This document shows positions 1 through 12,345 of a stretch of 64,000 nt of DNA, one piece after another. The position numbers were made by a program, and so were the translations under genes. Origin of the DNA: Peronospora farinosa (lineage: Eukaryota > Oomycota > Peronosporomycetes > Peronosporales > Peronosporaceae). The notes beneath the pieces are model-generated. The model searched no databases, was not told the DNA's origin, and saw nothing but the letters and a program-made list of their open reading frames with translations. Location of the stretch: the NCBI GenBank assembly GCA_947646735.1, contig CANTFK010000987.1:1-64000 (forward strand), written 5' to 3'. How positions within the stretch are numbered: position 1 is the first letter of the stretch; the number at the start of each line of letters is the position of its first letter.

Positions 1-11
1 TTAAGTTTCGG

Positions 12-281
12 GTGCAACTCTTGGGCACCGAGCCTTTTGTGGTTTCTACGGATCACGCAACACTGCGGACCGCTAAAAATTCACCGCACCTTTCGCCTAG
101 GATGGCGACATGGCTGACATTCTTCTCTGAACTTAACTTCAAAGTTGGATATAAGCCAGGTAAGTCAAATGTCTTGTCTGACGCGTTATCGCGCAGACTA
201 AAATTCGAGGCAAGACATCAGGAAAGTGTGTCTCGTGCGAAAGCACAAGTTGAGTCGTCAACATTGACATCTACTATGTGA
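12..281 (+). pseudogene. Ty3/gypsy pol fragment: RNase H end of reverse transcriptase
   Basis: The frame carries the typical C-terminal part of the Ty3/gypsy RNase H domain: a VSTDHATLRT stretch, then HLSPRMATWLTFFSEL, then YKPGKSNVLSDALSRR. The last block, with D(A/V)LSR, is close to invariant at the RNase H/integrase linker of these elements. The apparent start is arbitrary because the polyprotein continues from outside the window. The frame stops at 281, and the following roughly 280 bases hold only broken frames before integrase begins. It is a remnant of a selfish element, not a host gene. Confidence 0.85.
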
Positions 282-499
282 CGAGCTCAATGGACTTCGA
301 GATAAAGGAGTGCTACATTTAGGACGAACATTGTCGCCTGCTGTTGAATCGCTTTAGTGGACGAAAGGTTACCCTTACGTCGCTCCTGAAAGCGAAGTTA
401 AATCGCTTTAGCTACAGTGATGGCCTACTATGGCATCAACTGTCACCCTGTGATCCCTTGAGAATCTATGTCCCGTCCCTCATGACATAGATCTCAAGC

Positions 500-1090
500 T
501 GATACTTCACGAGTTCCATGATGCATCATCTAGTGGGCATCTGGGCCGTGAAAAGGCATTCTTACGCGTGTCAGAGGGATTTTGGTGGCCCCGTCTATAT
601 CGGTTGGTGACCAACTATATTCGCTCTTGCGAAGAGTGTCAGCGCATAAAGCCTTCACCTTCGAACAGTGCGCTACTGAAGCCACTGCCGATTCCAACTG
701 AATGTTGGAAGTCGGTCAGTTTGGACTTCATGTTTGGCTTACCGACTGACCATAAAGGCAGTAGAGGGCTCGTTTGTCTTTGTAGACAGACTGAGCAAGA
801 TGATGCATTTAGCACCATGTAGCGCCAAGATCTCAGGAAAAGAGGCTAACCTCTTGTTTCTGTATCACGTGGATCGTCTACACGGGATGTCAGAGTCCAT
901 CGTATCGGACCAGGATTCGCGTTTTACGTTGGGTTTTTGGCGTCATGTGTTTGAGTTGCTGAGAAGAAAGCTTCACATGTCAACAGCCGATCATCCTTAG
1001 ACGATGGCCAAACAGAACGAGTTAATCGAGTCGTGGCGGATGTATCGCGTACAGTAGCGACTCCTAAAGAATGGAGCAAGCAATTGTAAT
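500..1090 (+). pseudogene. Ty3/gypsy integrase remnant (zinc-binding and core domains, frame-broken)
   Basis: A zinc-binding HHCC module is readable: a histidine pair around 517-545 (HD....GHLG), then CEECQRIK near 628-650. The integrase core follows with an aspartate block (SVSLDFMFGLP, near 712-740). The reading frame then shifts to continue as FVFVDRLSKMMHL and later SDQDSRF. A TAG stop near 998 and a further shift disrupt the segment that should carry the catalytic glutamate. At least one frameshift and one nonsense change therefore inactivate the DD35E core. Family assignment is strong; exact limits are approximate. Confidence 0.8.
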
Positions 1091-1525
1091 TCGTGGAATT
1101 CGCAAGCAATAAAAGTGTTCACGCCAATTTAGGTGAAGCATCGTTTCATTATTAACGGACAGCGCCATCCTCAGACGCCAGTCTCGTTTGTGCGCAGCAC
1201 GAGTCTTAGTGGAGGAAGGAACCTCACTTCTCTCGGGTGCGAATGCCAAAAAGAACCAAGTTTGCCCTATTAACTGCTAATTTAGCAGTGGTCACGACAC
1301 CTATAGGTGTCAATAAAGAGGTACGGTAAGAAATGTCTGCACTCCTTGACAATAACATTTTAGCGTTATCAGCAGCTTCGACCCATCACCAACCTCTTGG
1401 AGGCGGCATTTGCGAGCTGAATGGTAAAATCGTGAGCGAAGCTCAGCGCTTTGTGGATGAGCGATTAGCCATCACACGTAAAGTCCGTGGCGCGATGGAA
1501 AGCGCAGGACAGGCAAAAACAATAG

Positions 1526-2403
1526 GTGGACCAACATGATCGCAAAAAAATTGAACACTTTAGTGTCGGGGACAAAGTGCTATTAAGTACTGCTACCCTA
1601 CCTAAAAATGCAATTTCTGTACTACCTGGTGGTACTACTAAGGTATTGACCCGATGCATTGGGCCCTTTACAGTGGTTGAAGAAGTTGGAGACCTAAATC
1701 ATAAGCTCACTCTCTCACTGTATATGAAGAAGAACCCCGTATTTTACGTGGGTCGTCCGAAACGATATGTTGATCCAGAAGAGATCACATGTCCACATCG
1801 GTCTAACGAGACCGATGGTGACGTCGAATGTAAGTCGATCGTCGCGGCCGATCAAGCTACGATGAAGCCGATAGGTTCCCTGTATACGAACGAGGCGATA
1901 GAGGACTCGGCGTTCGATGAGGACTCCGCGCTTGACGCAGGTCTCTCATTACCAGTCGCTCTAAATGTCCAAACGAATTTTTTGGAGGTCGTATCTCTGA
2001 CGGTCTTTTGCTATCACATCCTGCGATTCCGAAGTCGTTTGTAAGACTTGAATCTCGAGATCTGCAGCCCGTCTTTCCAACATACCGTTGTTCCCCTGCG
2101 TAAGGATGGCAGCAGGGTAGTAAGCCGCAAGTAGGTTGGCGAAATCGCCGCTCATATCGGGCACCGCCTGCATTGGTGGATGCGGATATGAACAAACGTT
2201 TTCTTGATGGAACTTTGTTGGCCCACCGCTATGTAAAGCAAAGCTTCACATCCGCGTCCAATGGAAAGGATAACCGAAGAGTTTCTACTCTTGGGAACCG
2301 GTTGACGTGCGACGTATCGACAATCTGGGAATGGTGTTCGCTTATGAGTTTAAGCACCAGCTGCAGCTCCTTTGCTAGGTATAGACGGACTAAACAGGGG
2401 TAA
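1526..2403 (+). pseudogene. Ty3/gypsy integrase C-terminus and degraded chromodomain
   Basis: The first frame (1526-2044) begins with a motif seen downstream of gypsy integrase cores (DQHDRKKIEHFSVGDKVLLS, then a GPFTVVEEVG block and a Y.L.L pattern). This is the GPY/F-type module that precedes a chromodomain. In another frame, 2173-2403 begins VDADMNKRFLDGTLL and carries a weak chromodomain-like pattern, but the expected aromatic cage residues are not clearly present. The stop at 2044 and the frame change separate the two parts. Chromodomains steer integration to particular chromatin in chromoviruses; here it is nonfunctional. Confidence 0.65.
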
Positions 2404-3369
2404 CGTGGCGAAAAACAGTAGGGGGTATTTTGTCACCCAGAATATCTCTCGCACGCTTGGTAGTGAAGTTTCTGGGACCGTTCTTTTAACGAATTAGAAT
2501 GCAGATGTGCACGGCGCAGAAATTCTTCTTTCTATTCGTCATTTGTATCTTATGAGCCCGACACGACCGAAATAGGGAAATGCGACCCGGCATTTCCCCT
2601 ATTATTTCCAAAATGTAAGGACGCTACTTTTTCTATCAGCGTCAAAAGTGGCACGCTATAGGAGCGACGCACTACTCCCATCCGGCCTTAAACATTCGGA
2701 TGACGGTGGGATTGAATATATGCCATCAGTCTCGAAGCCGCCCTCGCGACGGCGTGCTTGTGACACCGACTGGGCACAATTCAGTGTCGTCTATGGAGCA
2801 TTTTGCTCCAATGAGGTGGACATCTAAAAATTGTCGGCCTCCTTTTTAGACGGGGCTGCGCTGCACTCGTTGGCGCAGTCAATGAGGCATTAATCTCACT
2901 GTCAGGAAGCATAGAAGCTTTCTCAAAGTTAAGCTGCATAGGGGTCTTATGCCATATTAACACGCTGCGCTCATCACTATTATGTGGCAATGGCAGTGGC
3001 ATGCTCTTATTTTAGTCCATAACGAGAGACGGATCCTCTTTCTCGCTTTATAAGTTGGATGTATCTTTGTGCTCTGTAGAGAGCCCGACATTGGATGCTG
3101 GCGTTGTAACAGAGACACTAGGCGACGGCGGCACATTATCGCAGTGAGTACGCTTGATGCTTGTTTTAGATGGGCGCCGGGCAGGTGTCCATCATCTCGG
3201 CCCTTTTCGGTGGCATGATAATTGTCATGATTAGTAACCTAGAAAGGTACACACATCGGCTACTGTGGAATGAATACGAGTGGACTAAGTGGCTCGTCGT
3301 ATACGGCTTGCTGTCCCTCTTACTCCCTTACGATGTTTTACAAAAATATGTAAATATCGTTTTAAGGAG

Positions 3370-3950
3370 GGGATGGTGTAACGGGCTATATGTGCCTATA
3401 TGTTACAGGTATTGCATAAGTAAAGGGGAGGTCTAAGAGGTACGTGAGTACTGAAGACCTAAGGCTCACCACTGTGACTCACATTCGTATATGTGATATC
3501 GATTAACTGTATTCACATTGAAGAGGATGGCACCCAGGTGGACTAGGCGTCATCGCGACGTCATAGACGGAAGTCATCAGCGACCTTATATATTTAAGCT
3601 CGCACGTAGTGACACGCTTAAAGAGACGCGTATCCGGTCTTTACATAATTAGCCAATCAGTAGTAAGAATTATCTTCAATTATTGTAATTACATATAAGT
3701 CAGTCTTCGATTTGATAACTACCATTCACTACGCACGAGAAGTCGAATAAGCTTTTTCGTGTCGTAGGTGAAGTACTTGTTAGATGTTCGTTTGTGGTTG
3801 GCTATGGTGAACGGCAACCATCGGTGTGACCGCTTAAGCGGTCGACCATACACCCCACCACCGCGCACGGAGATTAGAGCTTCCTCGCGTGCTTGAAGGT
3901 GTGTTCCAAAGTAGCTTCATAGAAGCGCCCGTCTACAAAGCTATACAACG
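3370..3950 (+). repeat. LTR-like region of the left Ty3/gypsy element
   Basis: A candidate LTR start, TGTAACGGGC, lies at about 3377. A TATA-like TTATATATTTAAG lies near 3588 and AT-rich sequence follows. Near 3880-3945 the string CGCGTGCTTGAAGGTGTGT and a following CCGTCTACAA match, with a few changes and small gaps, 63153-63215 of the right-hand element. No clean TG...CA pair or target-site duplication could be fixed by eye. Confidence 0.4.
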
Positions 3951-4383
3951 TAACGGCACGGTTAGTTTTAAGAAAAATGTTAACGGTTTTTACATAGTGT
4001 ACTTGTCGTAACTACATTAAACTACAACTATATATGTCGACTACTTGCCGTTCACTCAGTGCGCGTGTCCATCCTTCATTGGTCAGCGCTTTGGCTGAAA
4101 TCATGGCCTATATTATCCAGCGAGAAGGGCATTTCCAATTTCAAGGAAATGCGACAACAACTATTTCTTAGGAAAAGGTAATACAGTAGAAAATGTATAA
4201 AATGATACTGCCAAAACGGATAACTTGTCTGAAGTGCCAAATATCTTTAGTAGTGGTTCTGTGTGCCAGTTGTGGTTTAAGTGTTGGTGTGGTCGGTGTG
4301 TGGAAATGACTTAGCTGATAGTCTCCATTATCAGATAAAATCTTTTGGTCTCGATAATATCAGTTTAGACAGGCTCTATTGTA

Positions 4384-4460
4384 TGAGCTGAGATAGTATT
4401 TGTGAATATAACTAGCTGAGATAATACTTGTGAAAATTATGAGCTAAGATAATATTCTCA
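4384..4460. repeat. Three degenerate tandem copies of a ~27-bp unit
   Basis: Three successive copies share the core GAGCTGAGATARTA..TGTGAA (second copy AGCTGAGATAATACTTGTGA, third AGCTAAGATAATATTCTC). The unit is AT-rich, non-coding and of no known role. It lies between the Ty3 LTR-like region and a decayed coding stretch. Confidence 0.5.
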
Positions 4461-4539
4461 TTAACACTTAGAATCTGTGCCACTGTGATGTAACAGACTC
4501 AACTTCCTTACATGGAAAGTACAATCGAAGACGTATTCT

Positions 4540-5650
4540 CGCGTGCTGCTACTTCAGGCTAAGTTTTCACCTTCATCTTGACGTTAAAATTGCCAGTCAG
4601 TTTGAAATTTGACAGCAACTGCCGCAAGCTAAGAATCTGTTACGTCTTTTTGAACATATCGTAGTACTCTTCAACATCATTGTCTCCTTAAAACTTGCAT
4701 TGACAATGTTCGTCTTCTCATCAAGTACATTAAACGCACTAATCAATGGCTTCAACTTGAACAGCGTCCTTTGAGTAATAACTACACGCTCTCGTAACTT
4801 CTACTGTCATTCAAAGCAAATAGAGAGTAGCATATGCACAAATCCATGCCAAGTAGGTGACAATTTTGTTCGTACTGGACACCACCACTTGAAACAAATG
4901 TTACAAGTACTGGTGTCCTCTCTTGTCTTTGCATTTTGTCGTACACTTGCAGTCGATTCAGCCAGCACATGAATCAGTGATCTGCACTTGCAGGAACTTT
5001 GTCAACAAGGAACAGCGTCATGGGATCCTCAACAGAGCAATAAACGAGTCTCATTGCGTCCCCTTCTTGCCTTTTTCCTGGTACCAGTAACACTGAAGGA
5101 CTTGTCAAGTCGCAGAACTGACGGTGCAAAGCTCTTGAATGCTCGAGCAATGGTCGTACATGGTTGCGAAACTCTTCAAAGCCGACACTCTATCACCACA
5201 GGAAAAACGCGTCAACAACGCCGTCTTCCATGTCCACGATATCATCAATGAACTTACCAGGAACTCCATAGTAAACTTGCCAACCCCGACCAGTCCTCCA
5301 CCTGGAACACAATTGACATGTCCTTTCCAACTCTTGACACCTATGACCATCACAAGACCCATGAGTTGTTTCTTACTGTCAATGCTCACCATTTCTATCT
5401 CATACCAAGGAAGCTCACGTGAAAGCACCAGTCACGAATGCCATAAAGTGGCAACGAGAAGGACTGGTACGCAGTCTGTTCCATTGCTCGGTCCGATACA
5501 AACACGAGACGATAGTGCGAGACGTAACAACATCCTTCACTACCGTAAAAACAGCCTCCTTGACCTGGATAACCACTATGCAAACCATTAAAACTCGACA
5601 CATGAAGGAATCTAATCGTCAAAACAGCATCACTTACTTGCCACTCTCGA
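4540..5650 (-). pseudogene. Decayed unrecognised coding remnant
   Basis: Read on the minus strand, this 1.1 kb gives several protein-like stretches in alternating frames: about 5622-5395, 5428-5105, 5110-4990 in another frame, 4970-4782, then 4800-4600. Stretches such as TPVLVTFVSSGGVQYEQNCH and a FIDDIVDMEDGVVDAFFL run look like real protein rather than chance. They are joined only by changing frame or crossing stops, and no domain family was recognised. No consistent GT-AG introns restore a single frame. Most likely this is a pseudogene or another transposon protein; the plus-strand frames here look like antisense shadows. Confidence 0.35.
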
Positions 5651-5824
5651 CTGTAAGTCTCACGTGGTGAATCAAGAAGAAAAAGTTTTCATACGGAGAC
5701 ACAAGATACGGCACGACGGCATCGTGGAGCTGGACGTTCATGCTCATCTCTCGATATTATCAAAATCAGAATTTGACTCGTGACAAACGTGCGGTTCGAA
5801 GACGTTGGTCGAGACTTGGTTCAG

Positions 5825-7734
5825 ATGCCGTTGGTATCGTATGAAGACGTGAAAGTAGACGTTCCTATCGACGTAACGGGCATTCACTTTGAGTTCATGA
5901 ATGGATCACTTACAATTCATTGTCGGGACTTTACAGGGGACATTGTCTTGTCAAAACGTACGTGTTCGTGTAACCACTTGTGCGATATCGTCTTGTAACT
6001 GTCGTGACAATGTTTAGGAGATATCACAAGTGACAAGACAATCACGTCGTATTCAAGTAAGAAACGCCCGACCATTGACTCAAGTGCCAGTGATGATGAC
6101 GACGATGAAGAAGCTGTTAAACGGCTTCGACCGAATTTTCTCAATGAGGTGGAGCAGACATTGCTGCTTGCTCAATTGAATGGTTCTCAGAGCTCAAGCA
6201 GCTACGAGACTGAGAGTAAAAGGAACAGGCTGAAGAAGGTGCAAGGGGAGGAAGCTAGTGGAGCACACAAGGATATGCAGTCGGTTGATTCTGCTGAAGC
6301 TTTGGAATCGACGAGGATTGACAGTGTGAAAACGGAGAAGAAGACACCAACGAAAACGAGCAAGACGATAGCGAAGAGTGTGAAGAAAGGAGCGGATGCT
6401 TTCTTTTCACCTTCACTCGACCTCATGCACTCGACTTCACGCAAGACAACACCCGACTCTAGCAAAAAACAAAACAAAACACTCAAGTCACGAGCTGAGC
6501 CTCCGTCGGGTAAATCCATCAAGGAACTAATGAGTGGCTCGCCGAAACGGAAGCCAGAAGGTGCGTTTGTTTTGTAGCAAGTAGGAACTAGACGTGGTTA
6601 TCTTTCTTTCATTCTGACAAGCAGACCATGAATGTTGTGTAGCTGTCATCAAGTGGGAGTTGGTGGAGTCCACAGGAAGCAGTCCAGCTGAGCGATGGGG
6701 TCATTCCACCACCAAGATTTCAAATGAGCGCGTAGTGGTATACGGTGGAACTGATGACGATGAGCGAACGCTAGGGGACTTGCACGTGTTTGACATGAAA
6801 ACACACCGCTGGACGACTCCACTCAACTGTGAAACAATCACACGCACGTGGCATGATGCAGTATTTCTATCTTCAAAGAATTTACTGCTTGTCTTTGGGG
6901 GTGAGCGCAATGCAGCTGCTGAAGGCAAGGTCGACATCCTTGCAGACATCATGGTGCTAGACACAGAGTGCTTCTTGTGGTATCCACCAGCTATTCGTGG
7001 ATCACCTCCTTCGGCAAGAAGTGGACACACTTGCACTGCTATTGGAAACGAGGTGGTAGTTTTTGGCGGCAGCGGAGGACGAAACCGGAAAAGTGCAGTG
7101 CACATTTTGGATAGTGGTAAGCAGAAATGATCAAGATACGATGGAATAATGTTATCGATGTACGCTGACGTGTCTTCTGGAATCGTTCTTTGCTATCGTA
7201 GATGACTGGAATTGGAAGACAGTGAAAGTGGATGGCAAGGCTCCTACCGCGTGCACATACCACAGTGCCGTCGCCGTAGGTGATGACAAGATCGTATACT
7301 TTGGAGGCAATGACTCTTCCAAAAGCTTCAACGAGGTGCACGTATTGCAAAAGGTGGAGAAAAGAGCAAACGATGCAGTGTGGAGATGGTTCCATCCTTG
7401 CGTAGTTGGCGTTCCTCCACAAGAACGTACAGGTCACTCTGCGACGCTCTTAAATGACGGCAAGATTCTCATTTTTGGTGGATGGGATCCGCAGCGCGAT
7501 GACGCTAGTGCGCCTACAAGCGTATTCAGCGATTCATTTTTGTTAGACACAAAGTCGTGGGAGTGGCAGCCCGCTCCCTTCACCGACGAAGGAAGTGCCG
7601 AGAGTGCGTTACGAGGGCGTGTGGGACATGGTGCTGTGATACACAGCGATGGGCGTGTGCACATTTTTGGTGGCCAGGATGGTGCCGAACACCGGCTCAA
7701 GGACATCTGCACGTTTACGATCTCGCAAGACTAG
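5825..7734 (+). CDS. Kelch-repeat protein with a Ser/Lys-rich N-terminal region
   Basis: Four exons give a 566-residue protein: 5825-5957, 6018-6560, 6625-7116, 7202-7734, all phase 1 with GT-AG introns of 60-85 nt. The first ~225 residues are low-complexity, with an acidic run (SASDDDDDEEAVKRLRP) and a lysine/serine-rich nuclear-type stretch. The rest is a run of kelch blades, each with a diglycine strand (VVVYGGTDD, LLLVFGGER, VVVFGGSGG, IVYFGGNDS, ILIFGGWDP, VHIFGGQDG), so a six-bladed propeller is likely. Kelch propellers bind proteins, often as adaptors; the partner is unknown. The start is uncertain: a splice acceptor-like CAG lies directly before this ATG, so an upstream exon may exist. 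The gene converges on the MYB gene, 227 bp away. Confidence 0.8.
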
Positions 7735-7961
7735 ATCATGAGACGACGAAACCCGAGTCACGTTCATTCGACTGCAAGAACGAGCTCTCTACACGTACGA
7801 TGTAGAGCAATGGTTGCATCAACGGAGTGCTCATGGACAAATACAGAATTGCGGAGGAAGTTGTGAATTCGATGTATGTTTTGTCCTAAGCTCATGATTT
7901 AAACAAACACTGCGTGTAGTGACGAATGGTTCCTTCAGAAACGAGGAGAATAACAATCATT

Positions 7962-10514
7962 TTACTCCATGATCTCGTCAAGTTCAAGGGCGACACTGTC
8001 AAGGAAGCTGTTCATGTTTTCATCATCCATGGGGACACTTGCATCGGTCACAGTATCGACCACAAGGACATCAGGTGTGGCATGAAAGATGAGATCACCT
8101 CGTTCAGCCTTGTTTTCCTTCAGCTGGAGAAGAGAGAATCCAACATTTTCTTCAGCGGTAAGTGCGCCTGGCGTGGGGTTTTCAGGCATAGTAGCGTTGA
8201 CGGATGAGTGCTGCACTTGAGCCGGGAGATGATCAGGGAACGGAAAAACTGGACTAATGGGACCTTCGTCTTTACCAGTTCCATTTGCTAGGTGATGCAA
8301 CATGCAATCAGCATCAATGCTACTGTTCGTCGGAGGAGAAAAGAAAGCGCTGAGTGGAGGCGGTACAAAAGTAGGTGGTGTCGTCAATGGCATCGAGTCG
8401 TCCTTCGTGGCCTCATCGATTGTATCGTGGTCTTGCTGCTGAAAGCATTGTTCACTGCCCATGGTTAAAGCTGGACAAAAACTGCGTGCTTCATCCAAAT
8501 TACTGGTTCCAGGAGCTTCTGAAATCGAAAAGTGCTGGATGAAGTTCTGACGTTCAAGTGGCAGAATCTTCTTATGCGGGTGGTCTTCCAATGCCTCGGA
8601 CAATGGTGAAACTTTCTCACCTTCGTACAGATTTGTGCTGACGTCGTAGATATTGCCCTCCTGATGCAGTGATGATGGCTGCAACAATGAATGTTGCTGA
8701 TTATGTGGAGCCCGAGTCTGATTTGCTGGTGTGGTCGGCATGAGGAGGCTCGATGCTGACTTACTGGCCTGGTTCATAAGCCACTTGCGACGCGCAGCTG
8801 AGTTGAATCGGTTCTTCACAGCGTTTTCGGTGCGTCCAGGAAGTAGCTTCGCAATTTCACTCCATTTATTGCCCAACTTTTGCTGCCAACAAAAGACCAT
8901 ATCGTCTTCCTCGGGAGTCCACTGACCCTTTCGGATACGGGAATCGAGATGATTGCACCACCGCTCGCGACATTGCTTGCCAATTCGTCCTGGTAAATGC
9001 AGAGCAAGGTCACACCAACGAATCTTGCCTATGCCGTATCGCGTGATGAGGCTTGTCAAGATACGATCTTCTTCTGGTGTCCAGGGCCCTTTGATCAAGC
9101 CTGGCTTGAGTACTTTGTTCCAACGATGTAGACACTGAACATCCGTACGGCCATTCCCTAACGTTTCGGCGATCATCTTCCAGTTCTTGCCACCAAAGCG
9201 CGCCACTGCTTCACGAAGGCAATCATCTTCGTCACGAAGCCATTTTGTAGATGTTTGGACCCCAGTACTTCCCTTACTTTGAGGTGTCTTTCCCAGCAAT
9301 GATACACACGAAGGACTATGGTGATGCTGCCCTCCTGGAAAGTACCCAGGTTCTTTCTGGGTTGGCAGAAGATGAGGGCGAGTGTCCTGCGGCCGGGTAA
9401 ACACTGATACACGGCGTACATCCTGGTTGTTTCGAAGAAAGCTAGGACTGCGGCCTGGTCCGAATGGATCATTCGAAGACAACGCAAACGACTTGTGGGA
9501 CAAATCTGCGAGTTCCGGTAGCCGTGTCGAATGTTGCTGGTGGTGAGGATTTTCATGCATTGCACCACGAATGTCAGCCTCAAGCTCATTAAAAGACATC
9601 TTGAGCTCCGTGTCAGCATCTGCAATCATGTTTTCATGATTGGATAAGCTTTGATCTCTGTCATTGTTACTGCTGTCATCACTGAGGCTCTCGTCCGACT
9701 CGTCGTTGTTTGATTCAGAAGCGCCATACAGCTTGAAGCTATTGGGGCCAAAAGCCTGGACGAGGAATTCTTCTCGTGGAGAGCACTCGCTATTCGAAGA
9801 GTAGTGCGATGGCAGGATAAACATGTTGTGGTCCCGATGCTTTGCATCGAGCGCATCATGGTCAAGCTTGAGCCTGTGCTCAAACACATCTTGAGGCTCC
9901 TCAGATGACAAATCTGGCACAGAACTGTTCGGGTCGTCGTGAACTTTACCGTAGCTGGCATCCTCATCATTATAATCATCGTCAAGACCATCGCTGTGCT
10001 CGTCTTCACAATTGTTATTCCGATCATCGGAACGAGGATTGCGGTGTTGATCAACCGCTTCAACATGATGGGAAGACACCTCCGGAGACCTGAGCTCAAC
10101 CGAAGAAGACGCTACCTGTTGTGACTCTCCACCCGAGCTAGACTCTGCAAAACGATACATGAAACAGCTAAAATTAGCAATGCGATCCTCGTCGGGTTTG
10201 AGCGACAGCGGATGAGGCACGTACTTTCATCAAATGGAGGAAGATCGGGACGGTGCAGCACCTTCGAAGAAGATGCAGGTGACGATGGCGTCGCAAAATT
10301 GAGGGCAATGAAATTGCTAAGACTTTGATGGCGTTTGCGTCTCGGGGAAGGGCGATGGTTATCGGAATTACGAATAAGCTCATCAAGATTATCGAGACCC
10401 GCACACGACAAGCTCCTTTTGGGAGATGGTCTAGAATGACATTGCACAGAGCACGACTGTGAGTTGTCGCAACATCACAAGAACGGACATGAATCACAAC
10501 AAATACCTGCTCAT
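7962..10514 (-). CDS. Three-repeat (3R) MYB transcription factor
   Basis: The model has three exons: 10514-10507 (only 8 coding nt), 10430-10225, 10144-7962, giving 798 residues. Introns are GTATTT...TCTAG (76 nt) and GTACGT...TTGCAG (80 nt). Three tandem MYB repeats lie at about residues 370-520: R1 with KWLRDEDD and NWKMIAETL, R2 with KGPWTPEEDRIL and W..LALHLPGR, R3 with KGQWTPEEDDMV and KWSEIAKLLPGRTENAVKNR. The spaced tryptophans and the LPGR recognition helices show DNA binding of the c-MYB/3R-MYB type, usually cell-cycle or developmental regulators. The N-terminus is Ser/Asp-rich and the C-terminus Pro/Ser-rich and acidic, as in activation domains. The tiny first exon rests on phase agreement and the first in-frame ATG. 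Confidence 0.88.
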
Positions 10515-11110
10515 TGTGGTGCGTGGATGCATTGTCGATACGATATCTGATTGAGTGGACTTGTGGAGTGGGGTAAGCTGGAAGGGCACACACACGATTG
10601 AAATCTACTAGAATGCCAACAGGAATATCTTGGCACCCGTCTAAGCACCTCTTACTTTTTTCTGGCAAGTAAAGGGGAGCAGCTCTTTTTCACATGCGAT
10701 TGCGCTTTGCATCATCGCACACTTCCCAAAACATATCCCAGAACACCAAGAACGTGGACAAAAATAGTTGTGAAACAGCGGTTTTAACAGCTTTTCAATT
10801 CAAATGTCTCGGCCAACATGTCGTGCAAAGGGGTTCCAGGAATAGGTTCGTGACAATGCCTATATTTACATCTCACGAGCATATTGACGTCGAATAGGAC
10901 AGCAATAGACAAGAAAAACAATCTTATGCTGCAGCGTCAATGTTTGCTCATAATACACCAAGCAGATTTCCTAAAACCAGTCATACCGATTGGCATCATC
11001 CTTTGCATCCTTCATTCTTTTCAGTTAATTGCTGCTAATGGCTCGACTCCTCTCGTGATCTCGTCAGCATTGTCTTCCAGCGTGCAATTCACATGCTCGC
11101 CCTGTTCATT
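10515..11110. other. Spacer upstream of MYB and downstream of NFU1
   Basis: These 596 bp lie between the MYB start and the NFU1 stop. The part next to 10514 must carry the MYB promoter and 5' UTR. Only short open frames occur, none with recognisable protein character or codon pattern. No clear TATA box or initiator was found. Confidence 0.5.
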
Positions 11111-12209
11111 TTACTCGCTAGGAATACCAACGGAGCGTAGTTTTTCTTCAAGCGACCGGAACTCCTTCTCACTCACTGCATTAAGCTCTTCGTCTACCCA
11201 CTCTTCAATACCACGTACTTCTGGAATATAATGCTTCAGCATATTCTCCACGCCATGCTTGAGTGTAACAGAAGAACTTGGACAACCTGCACATGAACCT
11301 GCAAGCTGAACCATCACCATCCCCGTTTTTTCATCAAAGCCCTTGTAAAAAATATCTCCACCATCGTCCTGCACTGAAGGTCGAATCCGTTGCTCCAAAA
11401 GCTCCTTAATCATAGCCACCACTTCATCGTCATCAGGTAAAATCGTCGTGTCCTGTAGCAAACAAACAAAAATCAAAGACCACCATCATATTTTCTTAGA
11501 CTTCAGTCAATATTTTGCAAGAAAAATGTCTCCAATTTTTTCATCTCACGGTAATAATCGGCTCATCCGACATGACATTTTCACCAGATGCAAAAAAATC
11601 CATCATCGTGGCAAAAATCTCGGCATTGAGTGCCTACATGACAAACAAACAAAACCCAACCACTTTTTTAGCTCAGTCTCACTCTTTGTTTTTATATCTC
11701 ATCAATATCAGATTCCACGATAATATATTATCCGTTACGTACATCCCAATCTTCATCTTCGATTTTTGTAACCGAGATAAAATCCTTGCCGAAAAAAACG
11801 CGTATAATACCTTCGATTTGAAACAGTTTTTTAGCCAATGGCGAGCGACGAATTTCGTCGGAATTTGGTGTAAAATCCTAAAAAAACACCACTTAGAAAT
11901 ATTACATCTCACAGTTTATAATGACGTCATCAAGTTCAATACCACGCCGGTCGTAAACCGATCGTCCAATAAAACGCGTCCTGGAAGGAATTTCACGCTC
12001 TGCGGGTTCGGGGTCGGCTCCGTCTGAATAAACATGGAACGCCATGCACCACGACGACCCGAGAAGGGCGAATTGATGCGAGATTTTACAGTGGCTAATG
12101 CGGAATGTATCAGAGACGGTGCGTGCAGAAAACGAGCGGCAGACGTCGAGGAAGACGCGACGCTGCGACGCGCGAAAGTCCGGAGGAGCTGGTGGCTGCG
12201 TCGGAACAT
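11111..12209 (-). CDS. NFU1: Mitochondrial NFU1-type iron-sulfur cluster scaffold/carrier
   Basis: Four exons (12209-11943, 11877-11743, 11633-11550, 11452-11111), all phase 0, encode 275 residues. The introns are 65, 109 and 97 nt with GT-AG ends. Residues 1-58 are Arg/Ser/Ala-rich, a mitochondrial presequence. The N-terminal Nfu domain begins [18 protein letters not shown] and continues with [14 protein letters not shown] and [12 protein letters not shown]. The C-terminal NifU-like domain contains [10 protein letters not shown] and the CxxC motif SCAGCPSS (Cys216, Cys219), which holds a bridging 4Fe-4S cluster between two subunits. NFU1 passes 4Fe-4S clusters to lipoyl synthase and respiratory proteins in the matrix. 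The gene is divergent from HOOK, with 354 bp between the two start codons. Confidence 0.93.
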
Positions 12210-12345
12210 GAGCTTTATAATGTTTCAGAGGATTGTATAGAAAAAGTGTATAGGGATGAATTTCCACCAATCAACGCGAGGGATTACAACCACGTATGGT
12301 TCGCTGCCGTTTTTTTCAATGATTTTTTATTGCATGTGGTGTTAC

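Larger units (their letters stand above)
1..3970 (+). mobile_element. Decayed 3' portion of a Ty3/gypsy LTR retrotransposon
   Basis: The order RNase H, zinc-binding integrase, integrase core, chromodomain, then LTR-like noncoding DNA is that of the 3' half of a Ty3/gypsy (chromovirus-type) pol gene. The element enters from the left edge, so its 5' half lies outside the window. Reading frames are broken repeatedly by stops and frameshifts (for example near 820-1000 and after 2040), so this copy cannot be autonomous. The right limit is approximate: a segment near 3880-3945 resembles one near 63150-63215 beside the gag gene at the other edge. No coding frame of any size survives between 2400 and 4500. 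Inference: an old insertion forming the left boundary of a gene-rich block. Confidence 0.8.

Noticed and set aside
9626..10099. A 157-codon minus-strand frame with many methionines and threonines
   Set aside because: It is a shifted frame inside the MYB gene's Asp/Asn/Ser-rich exon; the MYB frame carries the conserved domains.
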